Source: Chloroflexota bacterium (GTDB lineage Bacteria > Chloroflexota > Anaerolineae > Aggregatilineales > Phototrophicaceae). From it: a DNA stretch of 64,000 nucleotides. Below the pieces are notes generated by a model. It ran no database searches and was not told the DNA's origin. It saw only the letters and a program-made list of their open reading frames with translations. Every line of letters begins with the position of its first letter. Position 1 is the first letter of the stretch. Shown piece by piece: positions 17,379-25,732 of this stretch. The translations under genes were made by a program, and so were the position numbers. Where the stretch lies: positions 21,785 to 85,784 of the forward strand of contig WTGB01000155.1 in the NCBI GenBank assembly GCA_011523735.1, in the 5' to 3' direction.

Positions 17379-17903
17379 CTAACTTTCTTCGATAGTGACA
17401 GACACAATGTGGTCCGCGGCGATCCTAGGATCCGGACGCTGCGGATCAATGCGCTGCAAGGAATTCAGCACCTTCATACTGTCAGCATCGGCAACCCGCC
17501 CGAACACGGCGTGACGCCCATCGAGGTGGGGCGTCGGCAGGAACGTGATGAAGAACTGCGATCCATTCGTGTTGGGACCCGCGTTCGCCATGCTCAGCGT
17601 CCCCGGTGCCTCATGCCGGATGCGCAGCGCCGCCGGCTCATCATCCCAGCGATAGCCGGGTCCGCCCCGCCCGCTGCCGGTGGGGTCGCCGCCCTGCGCC
17701 ATGAATCCCTCCAGCACGCGGTGGAAGATGACGCTGTCGTAGAAGCCGTCGCGGGCCAGGAAGACAAAATTGTTCACCGTGATCGGCGCGCGGTCGGCGA
17801 ACAGGTCAATCGTGATCGCGCCCTTGCTCGTGTTCATCACGGCGCGATAGGTCTTCTTGGGGTCAATCTGCATGGCGGGTGGGCTGGCGTATTGCTTGGG
17901 CAT
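17379..17903 (-). CDS. Peptidyl-prolyl cis-trans isomerase, cyclophilin type
   Basis: This is a 174-residue cytoplasmic-type cyclophilin with no signal peptide. Core motifs are [21 protein letters not shown] (catalytic Arg in FHR), [18 protein letters not shown] and [20 protein letters not shown]. These form the active-site cleft that isomerises X-Pro bonds and assists folding. AGGAG stands seven bases before ATG 17903. It is a single-gene unit between the regulator and the toxin-antitoxin-like pair. Confidence 0.95.
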   Translation of the reverse strand: MPKQYASPPAMQIDPKKTYRAVMNTSKGAITIDLFADRAPITVNNFVFLARDGFYDSVIFHRVLEGFMAQGGDPTGSGRGGPGYRWDDEPAALRIRHEAPGTLSMANAGPNTNGSQFFITFLPTPHLDGRHAVFGRVADADSMKVLNSLQRIDPQRPDPRIAADHIVSVTIEES

Positions 17904-18004
17904 GTGGTAGCTCCTGTAGGGTTGGGTTGGCCAGAAGTTTGGAGAGTATCAGACTCAGGCTACAAGTAACAGGTTGAGTGCTTAACCACCAGTAAGCCCT
18001 CCAA

Positions 18005-18047
18005 TTGGCAATCGGCTCCGGTCATACTATAATTTCGTTCAGAACGA
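18005..18047 (+). promoter_or_regulatory. Sigma-70-like promoter and candidate operator of the XRE/DUF4411 pair
   Basis: TTGGCA (18005-18010) and TATAAT (18028-18033) are exactly 17 bases apart. The near-perfect palindrome TCGTTC-A-GAACGA (18035-18047) lies at the expected transcription start. It is a natural site for autorepression by the HTH protein encoded 14 bases downstream. Operator function is inferred. Confidence 0.65.
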
Positions 18048-18060
18048 CAGGTAAGAGATC

Positions 18061-19263
18061 ATGGTTGCGGTAAACCCGAACATTCTCATATGGGCGCGCG
18101 AAACCGCTGCTCTTGATCTAGAGGAAGCAGCGAGAAAACTCGGATTTCGAGATTCTAAGAAGCGCACTGCGGTCGAAAAACTCGTAAGTTTGGAGGGCGG
18201 CAATTCCGAGCCCACCGTGCCACAACTCTACAAGATGTCCAGAGCATATTATCAGCCCTATCTTGTTTTCTACTTGAGTATGCCGCCGGCCGACATGGAT
18301 CGAGGAGAAGACTTTAGAACAGTTCAGCAAAGGTCAACAAACCATAAGGGCAATGCCCATTTGAAACTGTTGATGCGCGACATCAAGGTTGCTCAGAATC
18401 TGATAAGAGACGCACTCGAAGAAGATCAAGTCGAAACACTGCCTTTCGTAAACTCTGCTTCGCTGTCTTCGGGAGTAATGACATTGGCTAAAACAATAAG
18501 CGAAGCTCTGGATTTCGATCTTTCAGCGTTTCGACAGCCAGCTTCTTATCGTAAGGCATTTGCATACTTGCGTGAACGTATTGAACGCAAGCGGATTTTT
18601 GTTCTGCTGCTGAGCGATCTGGGCAGCCATCACACCACAATACCGGTCAAGGTGTTTCGAGGTTTCATCTTTTCGGATGATCTTGCGCCGTTCATAGTTC
18701 TCAATCGACAAGATGCCGACTCCGCATGGAGCTTCACGGCCTTGCATGAGGTCGTGCATCTTTGGCTGGGTTCAAGTGGTATTTCGGGCCAATGGGGAAA
18801 CCATGGAATCGAGAAATTCTGTAATCAGGTGGCTGGCGAAATCCTGTTTCCGCTTCAAGAACGAATCAACATAGAACTGGATACGGCACAGGGCATTGAC
18901 CACTTGGTTGGACAAATCGGCACTATTGCCAAGAGCAGAAATCTTAGCAGGCCAATGGTTGCCTATTCCTTGTTTTTGGCTGGGAAAATCAAAGAACCGA
19001 CTTGGCGAGACTTTAACACGAGATATGAAGCGGGTAGGGCAGTGGAATCTGAGCGCTCCAATAGCGAAAAAAGTCTCAAGAATGGTGGACCCAGTTACTA
19101 CACCGTACGCCGGCACCAACTTGGCAATGCACTATTAAAAGTGACAAAGCAATTTGTAGATTCTGGCCAATTGCAGCCTACCAAGGCAGCCTTAGTCCTA
19201 CGCGTCAAACCGTTGAACGTATCACGCTTGCTGAATCCAACTACCGCTCAGGCAACTGGCTAA
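18061..19263 (+). CDS. XRE-family HTH / ImmA-IrrE metallopeptidase protein (antitoxin-like)
   Basis: This 400-residue protein has an N-terminal XRE-like helix-turn-helix (about residues 8-75: WARETAALDLEEAARKLGF ... LYKMSRAYYQPYLVFYL) and a central ImmA/IrrE zinc peptidase domain. The metal motif is ALHEVVHLWLG (HExxH, about residues 226-236), with a downstream Glu in CNQVAGEILFP. Proteins of this COG2856 architecture act as antitoxins or protease regulators. Base use is clearly more AT-rich than in the neighbours. The stop codon overlaps the next ATG (TAATG), giving tight coupling to a DUF4411 gene. The pairing is a known predicted toxin-antitoxin arrangement; activity here is inferred. Confidence 0.85.
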   Translation: MVAVNPNILIWARETAALDLEEAARKLGFRDSKKRTAVEKLVSLEGGNSEPTVPQLYKMSRAYYQPYLVFYLSMPPADMDRGEDFRTVQQRSTNHKGNAHLKLLMRDIKVAQNLIRDALEEDQVETLPFVNSASLSSGVMTLAKTISEALDFDLSAFRQPASYRKAFAYLRERIERKRIFVLLLSDLGSHHTTIPVKVFRGFIFSDDLAPFIVLNRQDADSAWSFTALHEVVHLWLGSSGISGQWGNHGIEKFCNQVAGEILFPLQERINIELDTAQGIDHLVGQIGTIAKSRNLSRPMVAYSLFLAGKIKEPTWRDFNTRYEAGRAVESERSNSEKSLKNGGPSYYTVRRHQLGNALLKVTKQFVDSGQLQPTKAALVLRVKPLNVSRLLNPTTAQATG

Positions 19264-19778
19264 TGCAATATCTTTTGGACGCCAATGTTCTGATAACGGC
19301 TAACAACCAATACTACGAGATAGATCGTATACCACACTTCTGGGACTGGATTGCCAAACACGCTTCACTTGACATAATCAAATTACCCGAAGAAATGATG
19401 CGAGAAATCACTCCCGACAAACAGTACAACACGTTTCTTGATTGGCTAGCAAACAACAGAATCGCGTTAACCCTGAATCGAGAGCAAATCCAGCCATACT
19501 TGAACACTGTATTTCAGCGTGGATACGGAATCAGTCAAACGAACCAAGCAACAGCAGGGTTTACTGAATCCAATGCGAATGACGCAGTTCTGATCGCTTA
19601 TGCGCTGGCAGAAAGCGCGAACCGAAAAGTTGTTACTTTAGAAAGCGTACAGGAAACTGGCGACCAGTTGCCTATTCCAAGAAGACGGAAAATTCCATTG
19701 GTTTGCCGGCAGTTGGGAGTTGAATGCATAGACACCTTCGACCTGATTCGCGAGTTAGACTTCAGGATCAGAAAGTAG
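19263..19778 (+). CDS. DUF4411 family PIN-like protein (probable toxin)
   Basis: This 171-residue protein begins MQYLLDANVLITANNQYY, the strand-Asp-helix start of a PIN-like nuclease fold (DUF4411). Further acidic positions fit a metal site: LPEEMMREI (about residue 40), ESNANDAVLIAYAL (about residue 105) and VVTLES. It overlaps the HTH-peptidase gene by one base. PIN proteins are RNases that inhibit translation, which the partner would neutralise. The gene is AT-rich compared with the flanking aldehyde dehydrogenase gene, suggesting recent transfer as a module. Toxicity is inferred from family and pairing. Confidence 0.8.
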   Translation: MQYLLDANVLITANNQYYEIDRIPHFWDWIAKHASLDIIKLPEEMMREITPDKQYNTFLDWLANNRIALTLNREQIQPYLNTVFQRGYGISQTNQATAGFTESNANDAVLIAYALAESANRKVVTLESVQETGDQLPIPRRRKIPLVCRQLGVECIDTFDLIRELDFRIRK

Positions 19779-19859
19779 TTGCAAAGCAACGCTCCTGTTT
19801 GTGACTCGCGTCTATGAATATACAGGTATGACCAGATTCGCCTTAGGATACCCCACCCC

Positions 19860-22271
19860 ATGCCACAAATAGCCGAACTCTTCCACACCATGACCTACGG
19901 ACCCGCGCCCGAATCCGACGCCGCCGCCATCGCCTGGCTCGAATCCCATAACCGCCACTTCGACCTCTTCATCAACAACCAGTGGACGCCCCCGGTGGCC
20001 GGCAACACGCTGACGGTCTCCAACCCCGCCCGCGGCGAAACCCTGGCGCAAGTCGCCGATGCGGCAGCAGCCGACATCGACGCCGCTGTAGTCGCCGCTC
20101 GCAGCGCCTACGAGACCTGGTCCGTCCTCAGCCCCCATCAGCGAGCCCGCCACCTCTACGCCATCGCCCGCAACATCCAGAAACACGCCCGCCTGCTCGC
20201 CGTCGTGGAAAGCCTCGATAACGGCAAGCCCATCCGCGAGTCCCGCGATATCGATGTGCCTTTGGTCGCCCGCCACTTCTACCATCACGCCGGCTGGGCG
20301 CAGTTGCTCGATACCGAGCTGCGTGACTATCAGCCGCTCGGCGTGGTCGGGCAGGTGATCCCCTGGAACTTCCCGCTCCTGATGCTGGCTTGGAAGATCG
20401 CCCCCGCCCTCGCGGCAGGCAACACGGTCGTCATCAAACCCGCGCCCTACACTCCGCTTTCCGCTCTGCTCTTCGCCGAGATCATCGCCGAAGCAGGCAT
20501 CCCGCCGGGCGTCGTCAACATCGTCACTGGCGGCGATGAGGCGGGCGCAGCGCTGGTGGCTCATGACGATCTGGACAAAATCGCCTTCACCGGCTCGACC
20601 GCTGTTGGGCGCATCATCCGCCGCGCCACCGCTGGCAAGGGTATCAAGCTGACCCTAGAACTGGGCGGCAAGTCGCCCTTCATCGTCTATGATGACGCCG
20701 ACCTGGATGGCGCGATCGAAGGTTTGGTCGATGCCATCTTCTTCAATCAAGGCGAGGTCTGCTGCGCTGGCTCGCGCTTGCTGGTGCAGGAGAATATCGC
20801 CGACACCTTCCTGGAACGCTTGAAGACGCGCATGTCTCGCCTGCGCCTGGGCGATGCCCTCGACAAAGGCATCGATATCGGCTCCGTCATTGATCCCGTG
20901 CAATATGAGGCGATTGACAAGTGGGTGCAACGCGGCATCAGTGAAGGCGCTGATGTTTATCAGCCGGCCGTCGATCTGCCGCCAGAAGGCTGCTTCTATC
21001 CGCCCACCCTGCTGACCAATCTGGAAGCATCGGCCGCCGTCGCCCAGCAAGAGATCTTCGGTCCCGTCCTGGTGGCGATGAGCTTCCGCAGTCCGAGCGA
21101 AGCGGTCGAGCTGGCGAACAATACGCGCTACGGACTGGCCGCCTCGATCTGGAGCGAGAACATCAGCCTGGCGCTGGAAACCGCGCGAAAGGTCAAAGCC
21201 GGCAGCATCTGGATCAATAGCACCAACCTCTTTGATGCCGCGGCCGGCTTCGGCGGCTATCGTGAAAGCGGCTTTGGGCGGGAAGGCGGCAAGGAAGGGC
21301 TCTACGCCTATCTGCGTCCGAAATGGCAGACCCGCACCAAGCCGAATCTCGGCGACGCGCCACCTGACTGGGGCGCGCAAGTCCCGCCTGCGCCAGTTGC
21401 TCTTGGCGGCGAGCGACATCACGCGAGCATTGACCGCACGGCGAAGCTCTACATCGGCGGGGCGCAGACTCGCCCCGATGGCAATTACACCATGCCGGTG
21501 CTTTCGCCCTCCGGTGTTCTTGCGGGCCAAGCCGGAGACGGCAATCGCAAAGATCTGCGCAACGCCGTCGAAGCCGCCCATAGAGCCAAGAACTGGGCAT
21601 ATTATGCGCCTCACAATCGCGCCCAGATACTCTATTACATCGCTGAGAATCTGGCCGCGCGGCAGGACGAATTCGCCGAGCGCATCGCAGCGATGACCGA
21701 CGCGCCGCTTGCTGAGGCAGGCCGTGAAGTCGCTGTCTCCATCGAGCGCCTCTTCCACTGGGCTGCCTTCGCCGATAAGTCCGGCGGGACGGTGCAGGAG
21801 ACGACCTTCCGCGGTCTGGTCGCCGCCATTCACGAACCGGTCGGCGTCATCGGCATCGCCTGCCCGGACGAGCCGCCCCTGCTGGCTTTCGTCTCGCTGG
21901 TCGCCGCCGCCATCTCGCGGGGCAACACCGTCGTCTGCCTGCCCTCGCCCATATACCCGCTCAGCGCGACCGATCTCTATCAGGTCTTTGATACGTCTGA
22001 CTTGCCCGCCGGCGTGGTCAACATCATCACCGGCAACCGCGACAACCTGGTCAAGACCCTGGTCGAGCATGACGATGTCGACAGCCTCTGGTACTTCGGC
22101 GACGCCGAGGGCAGCCGTCAAGTCGAGGCTCGCTCCGCCCACAACATCAAGCGCACCTGGGTCAGCTATGGCGCCTCGCGCGATTGGCATGATCCCGTAC
22201 AGGGGACCGGCGCCGAGTTCCTCCACGAGTCGATCCAGGTCAAGAACATCTGGGTGCCGACGGGCGCCTGA
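19860..22271 (+). CDS. ALDH16-like fused aldehyde dehydrogenase
   Basis: This 803-residue protein carries two aldehyde dehydrogenase units. The first (about residues 30-500) is complete: VIPWNFPLLMLAWKIAPAL, the NAD-site GSTAVGR, LELGGKSPF with the catalytic Glu, FFNQGEVCCAGSRLLVQE with the catalytic Cys, and EIFGPVLVAM. The second (about 520-803) repeats the NAD-domain half (VGVIGIACPDEPPLLAFVSL, PAGVVNIITGNRD) but has no catalytic Cys motif and ends in KNIWVPTGA. This is the arrangement of bacterial ALDH16 enzymes, where the C-terminal pseudo-domain is structural. It oxidises aldehydes to acids with NAD; the natural substrate is unknown. AGGA precedes the ATG. Confidence 0.88.
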   Translation: MPQIAELFHTMTYGPAPESDAAAIAWLESHNRHFDLFINNQWTPPVAGNTLTVSNPARGETLAQVADAAAADIDAAVVAARSAYETWSVLSPHQRARHLYAIARNIQKHARLLAVVESLDNGKPIRESRDIDVPLVARHFYHHAGWAQLLDTELRDYQPLGVVGQVIPWNFPLLMLAWKIAPALAAGNTVVIKPAPYTPLSALLFAEIIAEAGIPPGVVNIVTGGDEAGAALVAHDDLDKIAFTGSTAVGRIIRRATAGKGIKLTLELGGKSPFIVYDDADLDGAIEGLVDAIFFNQGEVCCAGSRLLVQENIADTFLERLKTRMSRLRLGDALDKGIDIGSVIDPVQYEAIDKWVQRGISEGADVYQPAVDLPPEGCFYPPTLLTNLEASAAVAQQEIFGPVLVAMSFRSPSEAVELANNTRYGLAASIWSENISLALETARKVKAGSIWINSTNLFDAAAGFGGYRESGFGREGGKEGLYAYLRPKWQTRTKPNLGDAPPDWGAQVPPAPVALGGERHHASIDRTAKLYIGGAQTRPDGNYTMPVLSPSGVLAGQAGDGNRKDLRNAVEAAHRAKNWAYYAPHNRAQILYYIAENLAARQDEFAERIAAMTDAPLAEAGREVAVSIERLFHWAAFADKSGGTVQETTFRGLVAAIHEPVGVIGIACPDEPPLLAFVSLVAAAISRGNTVVCLPSPIYPLSATDLYQVFDTSDLPAGVVNIITGNRDNLVKTLVEHDDVDSLWYFGDAEGSRQVEARSAHNIKRTWVSYGASRDWHDPVQGTGAEFLHESIQVKNIWVPTGA

Positions 22272-22276
22272 CCCCC

Positions 22277-22312
22277 ACCCTAAATCCCTCCCCCAAACTG
22301 AGGGAGGGACTT
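22277..22312. repeat. Intergenic-type repeat with TCCCTCCC/GGGAGGGA hairpin
   Basis: An 8-bp perfect inverted repeat (22285-22292 and 22302-22309) lies in a sequence of the type CCCTAAATCCCTCCCCC...GAGGGAGGGACTTG. Repeats of this composition are common between genes in some bacteria. It lies between two convergent genes and runs into the 3' end of the minus-strand M20 gene. It may also act as a bidirectional transcription barrier. Confidence 0.6.
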
Positions 22313-23539
22313 GCTTAGCGAGCGCAGCAATTCGAGAAGCGTGTGCAGCATAAGATTAGCGCCTTTGACGCAATCGGCGTCGGTCGTGTATTCGTCCGGA
22401 TTGTGACTGATGCCCTTGACCGAAGGCACGAAGTACATGGCGGATGGCGCGATATTCGCCATATTCTGCGTATCGTGACCGGCAAAGCTCAGCATCCGCT
22501 CGTGAGACAGTCCTAATTGGTCGGCAGCCCGTTCTATTGCGTTCATAACCGTCTCGCTCATGGTCGCGGGAATGACAGGCGGCGTCGCCGCATAAGAGAC
22601 GCTCAGGTCGAATTCCGCCGCGCATTCTTCAAGCAGATGTATCAGGTCAGCTTGCATCAGATCCATCTCAGCATCGGAGCCATGCCGGAATTCAAGCGCG
22701 CAGTACACTTCCGCTGGCACGATATTAAAAGCGCCCGGCTCAGCGCTGATCACCCCAACGTTGCAAACGCCGGGACTATAGTTCCGCATCACATGGTCTT
22801 TGGCGCGCAGCACGAAGCTCGCCGCGCCCCAAAGCGCATCGCGCCGCAAGTCCATCGGCATCGTGCCGGCATGCGCCGCTTCGCCACGAAAGGACACATG
22901 TATGGAGCGTATCCCAACGATGGCGTTGACGACGCCAATGTCGACGCCGGAGGATTCCAAGCGCGTGCCCTGCTCGATGTGCAATTCGACCCAAGCCAGC
23001 ACATCGTCACGCGTCGCCGCTAGCATTGACTCGCGCGTGATGCCCACAGCCGAAAAGCGGCGCGTCAACTCATTGACATCCACCCGGCTGCGTTCAAAGT
23101 CCGCCATCGTCAATTGACCAACGACCGCCTTGCTGCCCATCAGTCCCATGATGGCGCTCTCTTCATCGGTGAAGTTGACCGCTTCCAGCGTGACGGCCGG
23201 CGCGATGCCATTGTCTTTCAGCGTGCGCAGCGCCTCAAAAGCGACCAGCACGCCGAGCGCGCCATCGTAGCGTCCGCCGTTAGGCACGCTGTCCAGGTGC
23301 GAACCGGCGAGGATGCGCTTCTCGCTCGGTGGATCGCTAGGGAGAATCGCCGACTGATTGCCAGCGCCGTCCATAGCGTACTCCAGGCCGGCTTCGGCAA
23401 TCTTGCGCTGATACCAGGCCCGCGCGGCAATATCGCGCTCGCTCAAAGCGGGGCGATCCACGCCACCGTCGGCGGTCGCGCCGATTTGCGCCAGTTCGTT
23501 CAGATCGCTGAGCAGGCGCTTTTCGTTGATCCTGAGCAT
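22280..23539 (-). CDS. M20 family Zn-dependent hydrolase (allantoate amidohydrolase / N-carbamoyl-amino-acid hydrolase type)
   Basis: This 419-residue dinuclear zinc hydrolase belongs to the AllC/HyuC group, which cleaves ureido or carbamoyl bonds. Ligands are intact: GSHLDSVPNGGRYDGALG (His, Asp), NFTDEESAIM (Glu pair), ELHIEQGTRLE (His) and FAGHDTQNMA (His). The start is ATG 23539 with AAGGG seven bases upstream; a TTG lies directly before it. The last residues, SKSLPQFGGGI, are encoded inside the intergenic-type repeat at 22277-22312, so the C-terminus appears to have been altered by repeat insertion. The gene is convergent with the ALDH16-like gene. Confidence 0.88.
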   Translation of the reverse strand: MLRINEKRLLSDLNELAQIGATADGGVDRPALSERDIAARAWYQRKIAEAGLEYAMDGAGNQSAILPSDPPSEKRILAGSHLDSVPNGGRYDGALGVLVAFEALRTLKDNGIAPAVTLEAVNFTDEESAIMGLMGSKAVVGQLTMADFERSRVDVNELTRRFSAVGITRESMLAATRDDVLAWVELHIEQGTRLESSGVDIGVVNAIVGIRSIHVSFRGEAAHAGTMPMDLRRDALWGAASFVLRAKDHVMRNYSPGVCNVGVISAEPGAFNIVPAEVYCALEFRHGSDAEMDLMQADLIHLLEECAAEFDLSVSYAATPPVIPATMSETVMNAIERAADQLGLSHERMLSFAGHDTQNMANIAPSAMYFVPSVKGISHNPDEYTTDADCVKGANLMLHTLLELLRSLSKSLPQFGGGI

Positions 23540-24132
23540 CAAGTTACCCTTTCTTGGCTACAGATTTCGGGCGGCACAAGCACCCCTAGAAGGCTCGAAC
23601 GCAATGGCAAGCGCCGGCAATCGCACCCGAGACACAAGCCGCTGGCAGTCATAGTATCAGCTGTCACGCTTGTTTGTCTCGACTAGAGAAGTTGGTAATG
23701 TTTCCATTATTGTGTCCGTTCAAGCTCATTCTGTTATGTAAGCAAAGGATGAAAAAAGATGAAAAAAGGACAATAAAGGGATATACAGAGGCGCAAAAAT
23801 GAATGAAAACATTGAAGTACAGGGCATATAGACGCCAGCAAAATCGTCGCTTTCTATCGATACAGTATTGATACAGCCGCATTTTGGGAGCTGAAATCGC
23901 GGATATTGCAATGTAAAGTTGTGTTTTGGATTATCTGCGGCATGTTTTCGGATTAGATGCTGATGTGGCGATTTGGCGTTCATGATGATTAGGGTAGCAG
24001 AAAACGATCGGGAATAGGCGACTAAATGGTCGCGCATTCGAAAATGGCAATGCCGCGATTCCACCTTAAAGCGGCTGCGCTCTTGCACTACAATCTATGG
24101 CAATCGCCCGGCAATGGTCAACGGAGATTCAA
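23540..24132. other. AT-rich intergenic region
   Basis: This is about 590 bases between divergent genes. The part from about 23690 to 24060 is markedly AT-rich for this window and includes the tandem GATGAAAAAA (about 23747-23768). A TACAAT element at 24089-24094, with a weak TTAAAG 17 bases upstream, may be the exonuclease gene promoter. The open frames across it have no ribosome-binding site or recognisable product. It may be the relic of a lost foreign gene. Confidence 0.4.
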
Positions 24133-24900
24133 ATGAAACTGTATTCCTGGAATGTCAACGGCATTCGCGCCGCGCAGAGAAAAGGTTTCCTCGATTGGCT
24201 GCACGCGGAACAGCCGGAGGTTTTGACCGTGCAGGAAACCAAGTCGCAGCCGGAACAGCTAGACGCCAAGCTGCGCCAGCCGGAGGGCTATCATGTCTGG
24301 TGGGCCAGCGCCGAGCGCAAGGGCTACAGCGGCGTCGGCTTGTACAGCAAGACGGAACCGCTAGACGTCAAGCTGGGCTTGGGCATCGAGAAATTCGACA
24401 GCGAAGGCCGCACCATCATCGCCGATTATGGCGCTTTCGTCTTGATGAGCACCTACCTGCCAAATGGCAAAGCCAGCGAGGAGCGCTTGCGCTACAAGAT
24501 GGAATACAAAGATGTTTTCCTCGATTATGCGAACAACCTACGCGCTGCTGGCAAGTCCGTGGTATTTTGCGGCGACATCAACACGGCGCACAACGAGATC
24601 GACCTGACCCATCCCAAGCCGAACTCCAAGTATTCGGGCTTCCTGCGCGAAGAGCGGGATTGGATCGACAAGGTGGTGGATCAAGGGTATATTGATACCT
24701 ACCGCCATCTGAATCCGGATAAAGAGGGCGCCTATTCCTGGTGGTCGATGCGCAGCGGCGCGCGCGCCAAGAATGTCGGCTGGCGGATTGACTATTTCTT
24801 CATCTCGCCCGACCTGCTGGACAAGATGGTCACGGCGGAGATTCATGCCGATGTTATGGGCAGCGATCACTGTCCGATCAGCTTGACGCTGGATGTCTAG
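24133..24900 (+). CDS. xthA: Exodeoxyribonuclease III
   Basis: This is a 255-residue AP endonuclease / 3'-5' exonuclease of base-excision repair. The EEP-fold motifs are complete: YSWNVNGIRAA (Asn), VLTVQETKSQPEQ (metal Glu), YLPNGKASEERL (Tyr), FCGDINTAHNEIDL (Asp, Asn), WRIDYFFIS and GSDHCPISLTLDV (Asp-His). ATG 24133 is chosen because MKLYSWNVNG is the family start and ACGGAGA lies just upstream; an in-frame ATG at 24097 would add 12 atypical residues. A second copy of its last 13 codons is found at 26706-26748, with only silent changes. Confidence 0.95.
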   Translation: MKLYSWNVNGIRAAQRKGFLDWLHAEQPEVLTVQETKSQPEQLDAKLRQPEGYHVWWASAERKGYSGVGLYSKTEPLDVKLGLGIEKFDSEGRTIIADYGAFVLMSTYLPNGKASEERLRYKMEYKDVFLDYANNLRAAGKSVVFCGDINTAHNEIDLTHPKPNSKYSGFLREERDWIDKVVDQGYIDTYRHLNPDKEGAYSWWSMRSGARAKNVGWRIDYFFISPDLLDKMVTAEIHADVMGSDHCPISLTLDV

Positions 24901-25024
24901 CTAATTTCTATGGCTTGATGTGCGGCTTCTGCTGGATAACCGCAAGCGGGCGCCGAGCTGCTTTGGAAGATACCGGTCGAATAAATAAAGTCATTTGACC
25001 GAACCAGCAACCGTTACTCCATGC

Positions 25025-25447
25025 TCACGTTCGCTGCAAATAAGCGATGAGATCGGTGCTTCGCACGAGCTCGGCGAAAACAAAGCCGAATCTTCCTTTG
25101 TGTTCCACTTGGAACCAGATGTCGCTGCCTCCAACGGACTCACCAGTTTGCGATCCCACCAAACGTATCGGAGTTCTGTCTGGCAAAATGTCGACAATGT
25201 CGCAATCGCGATTTGCGCAACGGCGCATCATGGCGTTTTGCCCATCTTGCGTAACAATCTCATATGCAGGCTCTATGAAAGCGGTCGGCGTAATTTCACT
25301 GGAGTGCAGGTTATAAATGACCACATCTGAATTCGAAATATAGGTATTTCCTGAGTCCCGGCCAACATACGCTTGCGCGAGCGCTAATGTGATAGTTAAC
25401 AACAAGCCAAATAATTCTAACCACAGTAGTTTACTTTTGTTTTGCAT
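25025..25447 (-). CDS. Small exported or membrane-anchored SH3b domain protein
   Basis: This 140-residue protein has an N-terminal hydrophobic segment (LLWLELFGLLLTITLALAQAYVG), a signal peptide or anchor, and a C-terminal SH3b-like domain (about residues 70-136). The domain has the pattern RRCANRDCDIVDIL (Cx4C), then GGSDIWFQVEHKGRFGFVFAELV. ATG 25447 is preferred (AAAGGA eight bases upstream) over TTG 25465. The domain is the same type as at the C-termini of the neighbouring membrane proteins at 25733-26641 and 27732-29000, so it looks like a stand-alone relative of that array. Bacterial SH3b domains often bind cell-wall or protein ligands. The function is unknown. Confidence 0.75.
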   Translation of the reverse strand: MQNKSKLLWLELFGLLLTITLALAQAYVGRDSGNTYISNSDVVIYNLHSSEITPTAFIEPAYEIVTQDGQNAMMRRCANRDCDIVDILPDRTPIRLVGSQTGESVGGSDIWFQVEHKGRFGFVFAELVRSTDLIAYLQRT

Positions 25448-25732
25448 TTTAGAAATCCTTTGCAAATTCTTTCAATAATCGTATACATGTTCCACCTCCT
25501 TCATTTCCAACAATAGAAAACTCGATTAGAGCATACCAACTTGCATTGTATCACATAATACTCATCCTTTCAACTTCCAGAAAAACCAAAACACCGCACC
25601 GCGTCGTAGCACTGGTCGCCGTTCCACTGACTCATGCCACATGATGGCGTTGCAAACTCAATTTTCGGGTAGAATGTTATAGTATTGATGATGCTGTTAC
25701 CTAACTTTCAGACGATATGTAATCAAAATCTC

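Noticed and set aside
20655..22226. A 523-codon open frame antisense to the ALDH16-like gene
   Set aside because: It lies fully inside a well-recognised gene, has no family pattern and reflects high third-position GC.
19860..22271. A frameshift or gene-fusion artefact joining two aldehyde dehydrogenases
   Set aside because: The frame is open throughout, and the shortened second unit with its KNIWVP end fits ALDH16 proteins.
23726..24088. A 120-codon minus-strand frame in the AT-rich gap before xthA
   Set aside because: No ribosome-binding site, a biased T-rich composition that mimics a membrane segment, and no family resemblance.
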